Shown: piece after piece, positions 1 to 6,950 of the stretch
How positions within the stretch are numbered: the stretch's first letter is position 1
Layout of the letters: each line of letters begins with the position of its first letter
Assembly: GCA_007134805.1 (NCBI GenBank)
Contig: SLKB01000117.1
Span: forward strand, 1 to 8,854
Direction: 5' to 3'
DNA: 8,854 bases
From: Paracoccaceae bacterium
GTDB taxonomy: Bacteria > Pseudomonadota > Alphaproteobacteria > Rhodobacterales > Rhodobacteraceae
Translations under genes and position numbers: made by a program
The notes under the pieces: model-generated
The model's input: the letters and a program-made list of their open reading frames with translations, nothing else
What the model was told of the DNA's origin: nothing
Databases searched by the model: none

Positions 1-140
1 AGCTCGACGGGCGCGGACGGTTGCTCATTCGCAAATCCGGCACCGAGCCCCTGGTGCGGGTCATGGCCGAATGCGAGGATGAACGCCTGCTTGCCGAAGT
101 GGTCGAAGGCATCATTGCCGAAATGGAAGCCGTCGCCTGA
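1..140 (+). CDS. glmM: Phosphoglucosamine mutase, C-terminal end (partial)
   Basis: Only the last 45 residues are present, read from base 3 to the TGA at 138-140; the gene enters from the left edge. GlmM interconverts glucosamine-6-phosphate and glucosamine-1-phosphate in the cytoplasm, feeding UDP-N-acetylglucosamine for peptidoglycan and lipopolysaccharide. The diagnostic part is [15 protein letters not shown], the phosphate-binding loop (R-x-SGTEP-x-RVM) of the last domain of alpha-D-phosphohexomutases. It is followed by a helix and the terminal EMEAVA, where GlmM proteins normally end. The loop itself is shared with other phosphohexomutases (ManB, Pgm). GlmM is preferred for the RVM(A/V)E continuation and the short tail, but the catalytic serine region is outside the window. 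The stop codon abuts the stop of the convergent gene on the other strand, so any transcription terminator must lie inside that neighbour. Confidence 0.88.
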   Translation, partial: LDGRGRLLIRKSGTEPLVRVMAECEDERLLAEVVEGIIAEMEAVA

Positions 141-707
141 TCACCCCGGCAGCCGCACAACCCGCGCCGCTGAAAGCCAGTCATCTGCCATCTGGCGGAT
201 CTCGGCCGTAACCGGGCGGGCGCGCGGATACATGGGGGCGGCGCGGTCGTCGACAATGCTTGCCCAGCCAGTGGTCGTCTCGAAAAACCGCATGACCCCG
301 GTCTCGCCGAATTCGGCATGAAACCCCGCCACGACGACATCGAGATAACTCAGACGGATCGGTTGGTCGGTTCCGGGCAGGTGGGACGCGTCCTGCGCCA
401 TCGCATAGACGTGAGCGGCCGTTGCCGTCGGCAGTGCATGGTCGAGAGCCGGCCCCTCGATCACGTGGCGGCCATAACCGGCCTCGCGCATGTCGAGAGC
501 GGTCCAATCCGCGCCAGGAACACGTGCGACCAGCCCGTCGATCACTGCGCCCTCGTCGCGGACAGCGGTAAGAAAGGTTCGTCCGAATTGCGGCAGGTAG
601 CGCCATTCGCGCCGCCAGCCGCGCAGCCGGGCCGGATGCGCATCATGAAAGTCATGGGTCAGCCGGTTGACCAGAGACCCGTAGCCGAAGACAAATGGAT
701 CGCTCAT
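141..707 (-). CDS. Gamma-glutamylcyclotransferase-like protein (GGCT/AIG2 fold)
   Basis: A 188-residue cytoplasmic protein. It opens with FVFGYGSLVN (residues 5-14), the glycine-rich YGSL loop of the gamma-glutamylcyclotransferase superfamily that binds the gamma-glutamyl moiety. The stretch WTALDMREAGYGRHVI (68-83) matches the family segment carrying the catalytic acid, so Glu75 is the probable general base. The family releases 5-oxoproline from gamma-glutamyl amino acids or glutathione, but bacterial members of this size are mostly uncharacterised and the substrate cannot be read from the sequence. The ATG at 705-707 is chosen because AAAGAGG lies 4 bases upstream and the YGSL loop then sits at the usual N-terminal position. 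A TTG start 12 codons upstream would add a non-conserved tail. The stop touches the glmM stop. It is transcribed divergently from gcvT across the riboswitch region; no functional link to either neighbour is evident. Confidence 0.82.
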   Translation of the reverse strand: MSDPFVFGYGSLVNRLTHDFHDAHPARLRGWRREWRYLPQFGRTFLTAVRDEGAVIDGLVARVPGADWTALDMREAGYGRHVIEGPALDHALPTATAAHVYAMAQDASHLPGTDQPIRLSYLDVVVAGFHAEFGETGVMRFFETTTGWASIVDDRAAPMYPRARPVTAEIRQMADDWLSAARVVRLPG

Positions 708-795
708 GGCGCCTCTTTGCCTCAAATCGCCCCCCAGGCGCAAGGCGTCGGAATTTTTCTTGCCAAACCGCCCTGCAATCCGTTACCTGTGCATC
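708..795. other. Non-coding interval before the riboswitch
   Basis: This is the divergent spacer between the gamma-glutamylcyclotransferase-like gene and the glycine riboswitch. It holds the leftward gene's AAAGAGG ribosome binding site (712-718, read on the - strand), a short T-run at 754-758 and the candidate rightward promoter described separately. No convincing small gene, terminator or operator repeat is visible. A leftward promoter should also lie here or within the riboswitch, but I cannot point to one. Confidence 0.5.
760..788 (+). promoter_or_regulatory. Candidate promoter of the gcv operon
   Basis: TTGCCA at 760-765 matches the sigma-70 type -35 consensus TTGACA at five of six positions. 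With a 17-base spacer the -10 position falls on TTACCT at 783-788, a poor match to TATAAT. A start of transcription about seven bases further on would be near 795, just before the first base-paired segment of the riboswitch at 796. That agreement in position is the main support; the -10 itself is weak, though such degenerate -10 elements are common in GC-rich alphaproteobacteria. Confidence 0.35.
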
Positions 796-952
796 GTCGA
801 GCACGGGAGACACTGGCACGTCGCGTCAGGGCCGAAGGAGCAACCGCCCCGGTAAACTCTCAGGCAAAAGGACCGGCTCGACATATGGACTCTGGAGAGA
901 GGCGCGTTCAGCGCCCGCCGAAGGGATAGCGATCTCAGGCGCACGGACAGAG
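796..952 (+). ncRNA. Tandem glycine riboswitch (gcvT element, two aptamers)
   Basis: This is a cis-acting 5' leader RNA that binds glycine and controls the glycine cleavage operon. Aptamer 1 spans 796-882. Its P1 stem is perfect over seven pairs (GTCGAGC 796-802 with GCTCGAC 876-882) and continues past a bulged A803. P2 pairs GGAGA near 806-810 with TCTC 858-861. The conserved core strings GCCGAAGGAGCAA (831-843) and CAGGCAAAAGGACCG (861/862-875) match the class. A short linker of about 7 bases leads to aptamer 2 (890-952): P1 is CTCTG 890-894 with CAGAG 948-952, P3 is GGCGC 901-905 with GCGCC 911-915, and the core is CCGAAGGG (918-925) and TCTCAGG (933-939). The tandem form with a short linker is the classic arrangement and is normally an ON switch for glycine breakdown. 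No U-tract terminator follows, so control of translation is the likelier mechanism here. Confidence 0.96.
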
Positions 953-1008
953 GGGGCATGGATCTCGCGGAGCAACCCGCGCAGGCATGCCGCAGGACAG
1001 GGGCAAGG
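953..1008 (+). promoter_or_regulatory. Probable riboswitch expression platform and gcvT ribosome binding site
   Basis: These 56 bases separate the last riboswitch stem from the chosen gcvT start. They contain a hairpin (CGCGG 966-970, six-base loop, CCCGCG closing at 977-981), the palindrome GGCATGCC (984-991), and the Shine-Dalgarno sequence AGGGG at 999-1003, five bases before the ATG at 1009. There is no run of T after the hairpin, so a rho-independent terminator is not supported. Regulation by access to the ribosome binding site is inferred, but I could not trace one clear anti-Shine-Dalgarno pairing. An in-frame ATG at 958 with a purine-rich AGAGGGGGC directly before it also lies here. 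Confidence 0.45.
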
Positions 1009-2127
1009 ATGACAGGAACGAGTTTGCAGCGCACACCACTTCACGCGCTTCATATCGAGCTAGGCGCGAAGATGGTGCCGTTTGCCGGCTACGAGATGCC
1101 GGTCCAGTATCCGATGGGCGTATTGGGCGAGCATCAGCACACGCGCGCGGCGGCCGGATTGTTCGATGTGAGCCATATGGGGCAGGTGATCCTGCGCGGG
1201 CCGAAGGTGGCGCTTGCGCTTGAGGCCCTCGTGCCCGTAGCGGTGGAGGGGCTCGCCGAGGGGCGCCAGCGCTATGCGCTGCTGACCAATGCACAGGGCG
1301 GGATCCTTGATGACCTGATGGTCGCCAATCGCGGCAATCATCTGTTTGCAGTGCTCAATGCAGCGTGCAAGGCTGACGATCTCGCCCATCTGCGCGCGCA
1401 TCTTCCCGGGATCGAGGTGATCGAGCGTGATGACCGCGCGCTTCTTGCCTTGCAGGGCCCGCGCGCCGAAAATGCGCTCTCTGCACTACTGCCGGGCGTG
1501 GCAGGAATGCGCTTCATGGATGTGGCAAACCACGACTGGCAGGAGCAGGAGATCTGGGTGTCGCGCTCGGGCTACACGGGCGAGGACGGCTTCGAGATCT
1601 CGGTGCCCAAGGCGCGGGCCGAGGCTTTCGCCCGCGCGCTGCTCGCGCATCCTGACGTGGAACCTGTCGGGCTTGGCGCGCGCGATTCACTGCGCCTGGA
1701 AGCAGGGCTCTGCCTTTATGGGCAGGATATTGATGCGACCACCACGCCGATCGAGGCAGGCCTGGGCTGGGCGATACAGAAAGTGCGCAGGGCAGGCGGG
1801 GCGCGGGAGGGAGGCTTTCCGGGTGCCGAGGTTGTCTTGGCGCAACTGCGCGAGGGCCCCGAGCGCCTGCGCGTGGGCCTCTTGCCCGAGGGGCGCGCGC
1901 CGATGCGGGCTGGCACGCCGCTCTATACGAGCCCCGAGGCGCGCGAGCCGGTCGGGCAGATCACGTCGGGCGGGTTCGGGCCCAGCCTTGGCCGCCCGAT
2001 CGCGATGGGCTACCTGCCTGCCGAAAGCACGGGCGCGGATACCGAAATCTGGGCCGAATTGCGCGGGAAGCGCTTGCCTGTGCGCGTGGTCCCATTACCC
2101 TTTCGCCCATCGAACTACCGCAAATGA
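1009..2127 (+). CDS. gcvT: Glycine cleavage system T protein (aminomethyltransferase)
   Basis: A 372-residue cytoplasmic enzyme (family about 360-375). It takes the aminomethyl group from the lipoyl arm of H protein, transfers the one-carbon unit to tetrahydrofolate as 5,10-methylene-THF, and frees ammonia. The N-terminal folate-binding domain shows [13 protein letters not shown] (30-42), [11 protein letters not shown] (49-59) and GGILDDLMV (97-105); Asp101 matches the catalytic aspartate of the family. [13 protein letters not shown] (185-197) and [20 protein letters not shown] (221-240) follow. The C-terminal barrel carries [20 protein letters not shown] (316-335). The ATG at 1009 has AGGGG five bases upstream and puts the protein at family length. 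An ATG at 958 in the same frame would add 17 non-conserved residues and start six bases after the riboswitch. The gene follows a glycine riboswitch and heads gcvTHP; its last bases run into the gcvH leader. Confidence 0.97.
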   Translation: MTGTSLQRTPLHALHIELGAKMVPFAGYEMPVQYPMGVLGEHQHTRAAAGLFDVSHMGQVILRGPKVALALEALVPVAVEGLAEGRQRYALLTNAQGGILDDLMVANRGNHLFAVLNAACKADDLAHLRAHLPGIEVIERDDRALLALQGPRAENALSALLPGVAGMRFMDVANHDWQEQEIWVSRSGYTGEDGFEISVPKARAEAFARALLAHPDVEPVGLGARDSLRLEAGLCLYGQDIDATTTPIEAGLGWAIQKVRRAGGAREGGFPGAEVVLAQLREGPERLRVGLLPEGRAPMRAGTPLYTSPEAREPVGQITSGGFGPSLGRPIAMGYLPAESTGADTEIWAELRGKRLPVRVVPLPFRPSNYRK

Positions 2128-2135
2128 GGGACAAG

Positions 2136-2495
2136 ATGCGTTTTACCGAAGAACACGAATGGCTGCGCGTCGAAGGTGATGTTGTGGTCGTCGGGATCAC
2201 CGAGCACGCGGCGCAGCAACTGGGCGATGTGGTCTTTGTCGAGCTGCCCGAAGTCGACGCGATGGTCGCCAAGGGTGATGAAGTCTGCGTGATCGAATCG
2301 GTCAAGGCGGCCTCGGACATCCTCGCGCCCGTCGATGGCGAAATCGTCGAGGTCAATGAGGCGCTGACAGACACGCCGGGCCTCGTGAATGAAGACCCGC
2401 AGGGCGACGCGTGGTTCTTCAAGATGAAAGTCGATGATCTGAGCGTGCTGGAAGATTTCATGTCCGAGGATGAATACAAGGACTTCCTCGGCTGA
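2136..2495 (+). CDS. gcvH: Glycine cleavage system H protein (lipoyl carrier)
   Basis: A 119-residue lipoyl-domain protein that shuttles the methylamine group from P to T and is reoxidised by L protein. It begins with the family hallmark RFTEEHEWL (2-10). [21 protein letters not shown] (20-40) forms the first half of the barrel. ESVKAASDI (54-62) is the lipoylation loop, with Lys57 the modified residue. The tail, [14 protein letters not shown] then EYKDFLG, is typical. The start at 2136 is chosen because GAGGG at 2126-2130 sits five bases upstream and the hallmark then follows directly. An ATG at 2124 that overlaps the gcvT stop as ATGA would add MRDK, so the two genes are either 8 bases apart or overlapped by four; either way they look translationally coupled. 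Lipoylation genes (lipB/lipA or lplA) are not in the window. Confidence 0.98.
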   Translation: MRFTEEHEWLRVEGDVVVVGITEHAAQQLGDVVFVELPEVDAMVAKGDEVCVIESVKAASDILAPVDGEIVEVNEALTDTPGLVNEDPQGDAWFFKMKVDDLSVLEDFMSEDEYKDFLG

Positions 2496-2520
2496 ACGCC
2501 ACCCTGCGCGCGCCCGATGC

Positions 2521-2526
2521 AAGGAG
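2521..2526 (+). promoter_or_regulatory. Strong ribosome binding site of gcvP
   Basis: AAGGAG lies seven bases upstream of the gcvP ATG at 2534, inside the 38-base gcvH-gcvP spacer. It is the best Shine-Dalgarno match in the operon, and it fixes the gcvP start and suggests independent initiation. I see no promoter or terminator in the rest of the spacer. Confidence 0.8.
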
Positions 2527-2533
2527 CTTCCGG

Positions 2534-5374
2534 ATGAGTTTCACCCCCACCGACTACGCACCTTATGATTTCGCGAATCGTCGCCATATCGGCCCCACCC
2601 CGGCCGAGATGGACGAGATGCTGCGCGCGCTGGGATGCGACAGTCTTGATCAGTTGATCGAGCAGACGATCCCCGCCGATCTGCGCCAGCCTGACCCGCT
2701 GACCTGGGCACCCTTGTCCGAAGGTGCGCTGATCGAGAAACTGCGGACGGTGGGGGCGAAGAACAAGGTGATGACCTCGCTCATCGGCCAGGGATATTAC
2801 GGGACCATCACGCCGCCCGCGATCCTGCGCAATATTTTCGAGAATCCTGCCTGGTACACCGCATACACACCCTACCAGCCTGAAATCGCGCAAGGTCGGC
2901 TGGAAGCGCTTCTGAATTTCCAGACGATGGTCGCCGATCTGACCGGGCTGCCTGTGGCCAATGCGTCGCTTCTCGATGAGGCGACCGCCTGCGCCGAGGC
3001 GATGGTGATGGCGCAACGCGTCGCGAAGTCGAAAATGAAAGCTTTTTTCATCGACGAGAATTGCCACCCGCAGAATATCGCCGTCATGAAGACGCGCGCT
3101 GCCCCGCTTGGTATCGAGGTGATCGTGGGCGCGCCCGACACGCTTGAGGCGGAGGCCTTTTTCGGGGCAATCTTCCAGTATCCCGGCACGTATGGCGATC
3201 TGTGCGATTTCACGCCCCAGATCAAGGCGCTGCACGGCGCGAAAGCGGTCGCGATCATGGCGACGGATCTTCTTGCGCTGACGATGATCCGCGAACCCGG
3301 CGCGCTTGGCGCCGATATCGCGGTGGGCTCTGCGCAGCGCTTCGGCGTGCCGATGGGCTATGGCGGGCCGCACGCAGCCTTCATGTCCTGCCGTGAGGAT
3401 TACAAGCGCGCGATGCCGGGGCGGATCGTGGGCGTCAGCATCGATGCGCGCGGCAACCAGGCCTACCGCCTCGCCCTGCAGACGCGAGAGCAGCATATCC
3501 GCCGCGAGAAAGCCACCTCGAACGTCTGCACCGCGCAGGCGCTTCTGGCCGTCATGGCCTCGATGTATGCAGTGTTTCACGGGCCCAAGGGCTTGCGTGC
3601 GATTGCCGAGCGGGTACATTTCCTGACGCGGCGGCTCTATCGCGCGCTGCGTGCGGCTGGCGCCGAGGTCATCGTCAAGGAGTTCTTCGACACGATCACG
3701 GTCGAGGTCGGTGTGGGCCAGACTGGGATCCTCGCTGCCGCCCGCGCAGAAGGGGTGAACCTGCGCAGGATCGGCAGCACCCATGTCGGGATCTCGCTTG
3801 ACGAGACCAGCGACGAGCAAGTGCTGCTGCGGGTGCTGCGCGTGTTCGGGATCGACACTGCTGCACCGGACAGCCCCGGTCTGGGCTTTTCGGACAGGTT
3901 CCTGCGCGACTCCGATTACCTCACCCATCCGATCTTCCACATGAACCGGGCCGAGACCGAAATGATGCGCTACATGCGGCGCCTCTCGGATCGTGACCTT
4001 GCGCTCGATCGCGCAATGATCCCGCTCGGCTCCTGCACGATGAAGCTCAACGCTGCAGCCGAGATGATGCCGCTGAGTTGGCCGGAATTCTCGACGCTGC
4101 ATCCGTTCTGCCCGCCCGAGCAGGCGCAGGGCTACGCCGAGGCGATCGAGGATCTGCGCGCCAAGCTTTGCGAGATCACGGGCTATGAAGCGATGTCGAT
4201 GCAGCCCAATTCCGGCGCGCAAGGTGAATATGCGGGGCTTCTGACGATCCAAGCCTATCACCGCGCGCGCGGGCAGGGGCACCGGGATATCTGCCTGATC
4301 CCGATGTCGGCGCATGGGACGAACCCGGCCAGTGCGCAGATGTGCGGCATGAAGGTCGTCGTGGTCAAATCGAGCGCCAATGGCGATATCGATCTGGAGG
4401 ATTTCCGCACAAGGGCCGAAGAGGCCGGTGAGCGGCTCGCGGCCTGCATGATCACCTATCCCTCAACCCATGGCGTGTTCGAGGAAACCGTGCGCGAGGT
4501 CTGCGCGATCACCCACCGTCATGGCGGACAGGTCTATATCGACGGTGCGAACCTCAACGCGATGGTGGGGCTCGTGAAGCCCGGCGAGATCGGCGGTGAT
4601 GTGAGCCATCTCAATCTGCACAAGACCTTTGCAATCCCGCATGGCGGCGGCGGCCCCGGCATGGGCCCGATCGGTGTCAAGGCGCATCTCGCACCGTTCC
4701 TGCCCGGCCATCCCGAGATCGGCGGCAATGAGGGACCGGTCAGTGCGGCACCCTATGGATCCGCCTCGATCCTGCTGATTTCCTGGGCTTATTGCCTGAT
4801 GATGGGCGGGCCAGGGCTGACCCAGGCGACAAAGGTGGCGATCCTGAACGCCAATTACATCGCAGCGCGGCTGCGCGGCGCCTATGACATCCTGTTCATG
4901 GGCAACAAGGGGCGGATCGCGCATGAATGCATCCTCGACACGCGCCCCTTCGCCAAGGCCGGGATCACTGTCGACGACATCGCCAAGCGGCTCATCGATA
5001 ACGGGTTTCATGCGCCGACGATGAGCTGGCCGGTCGCGGGCACGCTGATGGTCGAGCCCACGGAATCCGAGACCAAGGTCGAGATCGACCGCTTCATCAC
5101 TGCCCTTCTCGCCATACGCGCCGAGATCAGCGCAGTCGAGGAGGGGGCGATCGATGCCGAGAACAACCCTCTGAAAAATGCCCCTCACACGGTCGAGGAT
5201 CTGGTTGCCGACTGGGACCGACCCTATTCGCGCGAGGAGGGCTGCTTTCCACCGGCAAGCTTCCGGGGCGACAAATACTGGCCGCCCGTGGGGCGGGTTG
5301 ATAATGTCTTTGGCGACCGCAATCTGATCTGCACCTGTCCGCCGGTCGAAAGCTACGCGGAAGCTGCCGAATAG
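2534..5374 (+). CDS. gcvP: Glycine dehydrogenase (decarboxylating), P protein, single chain
   Basis: A 946-residue pyridoxal-phosphate enzyme that decarboxylates glycine and loads the aminomethyl group onto the H-protein lipoyl arm. It is the long one-chain form (about 950-960 residues), with tandem related halves, rather than the split GcvPA/GcvPB type. The N-terminal half shows FANRRHIGP (13-21), [20 protein letters not shown] (111-130) and, later, [16 protein letters not shown]. The C-terminal catalytic half has [10 protein letters not shown] (497-506), [20 protein letters not shown] and [19 protein letters not shown]. Lys697 in that last motif is the probable Schiff-base lysine. The chain ends with [14 protein letters not shown], as usual for the family. 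No frameshift or internal stop is present. It is the last gene of the riboswitch-controlled operon. The L protein gene is absent from the window, so dihydrolipoamide dehydrogenase must be supplied from another locus. Confidence 0.98.
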   Translation: MSFTPTDYAPYDFANRRHIGPTPAEMDEMLRALGCDSLDQLIEQTIPADLRQPDPLTWAPLSEGALIEKLRTVGAKNKVMTSLIGQGYYGTITPPAILRNIFENPAWYTAYTPYQPEIAQGRLEALLNFQTMVADLTGLPVANASLLDEATACAEAMVMAQRVAKSKMKAFFIDENCHPQNIAVMKTRAAPLGIEVIVGAPDTLEAEAFFGAIFQYPGTYGDLCDFTPQIKALHGAKAVAIMATDLLALTMIREPGALGADIAVGSAQRFGVPMGYGGPHAAFMSCREDYKRAMPGRIVGVSIDARGNQAYRLALQTREQHIRREKATSNVCTAQALLAVMASMYAVFHGPKGLRAIAERVHFLTRRLYRALRAAGAEVIVKEFFDTITVEVGVGQTGILAAARAEGVNLRRIGSTHVGISLDETSDEQVLLRVLRVFGIDTAAPDSPGLGFSDRFLRDSDYLTHPIFHMNRAETEMMRYMRRLSDRDLALDRAMIPLGSCTMKLNAAAEMMPLSWPEFSTLHPFCPPEQAQGYAEAIEDLRAKLCEITGYEAMSMQPNSGAQGEYAGLLTIQAYHRARGQGHRDICLIPMSAHGTNPASAQMCGMKVVVVKSSANGDIDLEDFRTRAEEAGERLAACMITYPSTHGVFEETVREVCAITHRHGGQVYIDGANLNAMVGLVKPGEIGGDVSHLNLHKTFAIPHGGGGPGMGPIGVKAHLAPFLPGHPEIGGNEGPVSAAPYGSASILLISWAYCLMMGGPGLTQATKVAILNANYIAARLRGAYDILFMGNKGRIAHECILDTRPFAKAGITVDDIAKRLIDNGFHAPTMSWPVAGTLMVEPTESETKVEIDRFITALLAIRAEISAVEEGAIDAENNPLKNAPHTVEDLVADWDRPYSREEGCFPPASFRGDKYWPPVGRVDNVFGDRNLICTCPPVESYAEAAE

Positions 5375-5428
5375 GGCAGGGCGGATCGAGGCGGCGGCCC
5401 GGCGCGCCTGGGACGGCTCCTAGCCGTT
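5375..5428. terminator. Hairpin at the gcvP/trpE convergent junction, possible shared terminator
   Basis: The 45-base spacer (5375-5419) between the convergent gcvP and trpE stops is GC-rich. A perfect six-pair hairpin, ACGGCT (5413-5418), loop CCT, AGCCGT (5422-5427), overlaps the trpE stop codon. A weaker pair AGGCG/CGCCT (5389-5393 and 5405-5409) lies beside it. Neither is followed by a T-run on either strand, so this is not a canonical intrinsic terminator. It could act as a 3'-end stabilising hairpin or in rho-assisted termination for one or both genes, which is inference. Confidence 0.3.
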
Positions 5429-6946
5429 GCCCGCTGCGAACTGCCCTGCATCTTCGGCGGCGCGGCGCAGGGCGCGGGATTTGTTGACCGTCTCCTGATA
5501 CTCGGCCTCCGGGTCGCTGTCATAGACAACCCCGCCACCGGCCTGGATGTAGAGCGTCTCATCCTTGAGGACGGCGGTACGCAGGCAGATGCACATGTCC
5601 ATCTCGCCATTTGCGGCGAAATATCCTGCGCCGCCGCCATAGACACCGCGCTTCTCGGGCTCCAGTTCGTCGATGATCTGCATCGCGCGCACTTTCGGCG
5701 CGCCCGAGACCGTGCCCGCAGGCAAGCCCGCCAGTAGCGCCGAGAGCGCGTCCTCGCCTTCAGCCAGTTCGCCAACCACGTTCGAGACGATATGCATGAC
5801 GTGGCTGTAGCGTTCGATGATGAACTCCTCGGTCGGGCGAACCGTGCCGATCTTGGCCACGCGCCCGACATCATTGCGCCCAAGGTCCAGCAACATCAGG
5901 TGTTCGGCCAGTTCCTTCTCATCGGCCAGCAGGTCGGCCTCGTGGGCGCGATCCTCTTCGTCGGTCGCGCCGCGCGGTCGGGTGCCCGCGATCGGGCGGA
6001 TCGTGACCTCGCCCCCGCGCAGCCGAACAAGGATCTCCGGGCTGGCGCCAATGATCTGGAAGGGCCCGGCCGAAGAGGTGAAATCGAAATAGAACATGAA
6101 GGGCGAGGGGTTCGTGCGCCTGAGCGAGCGGTAGAGCGCGAAGGGCGGCAATGTGAAGGGCTGCGACCAGCGCTGCGACGGGACGACCTGAAAGATGTCG
6201 CCCGCGCGGATATACTCCTTTGCGCGGTCAACCGCGGCCAGATAGTCGGGCTTGGAAAAATTCGAAACCGGCGCGCTCAAGGTCACGGCGCCACCGCTGA
6301 GTGCGCGCGGCGTCTCGCGCACGGCGCGATCGAGGTCGCGCACCGCGTCCATGACCCGCTCAGCCGCCTGCGCATAGGCCGCCCGCGCGCTCAGCCCCGA
6401 GCTGTGCCAGGCGGGTGCGACGACAATCACATCGCCCTTGACCCCGTCAAGCACTGCCACGACCGAGGGGCGGAGCATCACTGCATCAGGCACGCCGATC
6501 GGGTCGGGGTTCACGTCGGGCAGATGTTCGACCAGACGGATCATGTCGTACCCGAGATAGCCAAACAGCCCCGCGGCGGCGGCAGGAAGGCTATCGGGCG
6601 TCTCGATGCGGCTTTCGGCCAGAAGCGCGCGCAACGCATCGAGCGGCGGGTCGGTCAAATCCTCCCACGCGCTCGGGTCGAAACGCGCTGCGCGGTTGAT
6701 CCGGCTCTGGCCTGCGCGGCATTCCCAGATCAGATCGGGCTTCATGCCGATCATCGAGTAGCGTCCACGGACCTCGCCACCCGTCACCGATTCAAGGATG
6801 AAGCTATCGCGCGCGCCGCCCGCGAGCTTCAGATAGAGCGACACGGGCGTGTCGAGATCGGCCGCGAGGCGGGCATAGACCAGCTGGTTTCGGCCACGCT
6901 GCCAGCCTGCGTCAAATTGCGGGAAATCGGGGGTGAGCTGCACCAT
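5420..6946 (-). CDS. trpE: Anthranilate synthase component I
   Basis: A 508-residue cytoplasmic chorismate-using enzyme. With ammonia supplied by TrpG it makes anthranilate, the first step of tryptophan synthesis. The N-terminal regulatory domain contains SFILESVTGG (48-57), corresponding to the L-L-E-S tryptophan-binding element, so feedback inhibition is expected. The C-terminal chorismate-binding domain has PIAGTRPRG (318-326), EKELAEHLMLLDLGRND (343-359, with the catalytic-region His349), GTVSGAPKVRAM (411-422) and RGVYGGGAGYF (433-443). TrpE is preferred over PabB for the ILES element, the length and the GRNDVGRV context. The start lies four bases after the stop of the upstream chaperone gene. 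No Shine-Dalgarno sequence is visible before the ATG (the preceding bases read TTTCTGACGCC), so translation is probably coupled to the upstream gene. TrpG, trpD and trpC do not follow; trpE is the last gene of this - strand unit before gcvP. Confidence 0.96.
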   Translation of the reverse strand: MVQLTPDFPQFDAGWQRGRNQLVYARLAADLDTPVSLYLKLAGGARDSFILESVTGGEVRGRYSMIGMKPDLIWECRAGQSRINRAARFDPSAWEDLTDPPLDALRALLAESRIETPDSLPAAAAGLFGYLGYDMIRLVEHLPDVNPDPIGVPDAVMLRPSVVAVLDGVKGDVIVVAPAWHSSGLSARAAYAQAAERVMDAVRDLDRAVRETPRALSGGAVTLSAPVSNFSKPDYLAAVDRAKEYIRAGDIFQVVPSQRWSQPFTLPPFALYRSLRRTNPSPFMFYFDFTSSAGPFQIIGASPEILVRLRGGEVTIRPIAGTRPRGATDEEDRAHEADLLADEKELAEHLMLLDLGRNDVGRVAKIGTVRPTEEFIIERYSHVMHIVSNVVGELAEGEDALSALLAGLPAGTVSGAPKVRAMQIIDELEPEKRGVYGGGAGYFAANGEMDMCICLRTAVLKDETLYIQAGGGVVYDSDPEAEYQETVNKSRALRRAAEDAGQFAAGNG

Positions 6947-6950
6947 GGCG

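Noticed and set aside
707..743. A TTG start at 743 giving a 200-residue cyclotransferase-like protein
   Set aside because: The added 12 residues precede the conserved FGYGSL start and there is no Shine-Dalgarno match, whereas the ATG at 707 has AAAGAGG.
318..929. A 203-codon open frame on the + strand running through the gamma-glutamylcyclotransferase-like gene and into the riboswitch
   Set aside because: It overlaps a gene with a clear YGSL motif on the other strand and a structured RNA; no family features are visible in it.
966..991. Hairpin CGCGG/CCGCG and palindrome GGCATGCC as a rho-independent terminator of the riboswitch
   Set aside because: No run of T follows and the stem is only five pairs, so it is kept only as a possible part of the expression platform.
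1961..4315. A 784-codon open frame on the - strand opposite gcvP, gcvH and the end of gcvT
   Set aside because: It lies antisense to three clearly real, motif-rich genes. Its translation is arginine- and histidine-rich with no recognisable domain, as expected for the antisense frame of GC-rich coding DNA.
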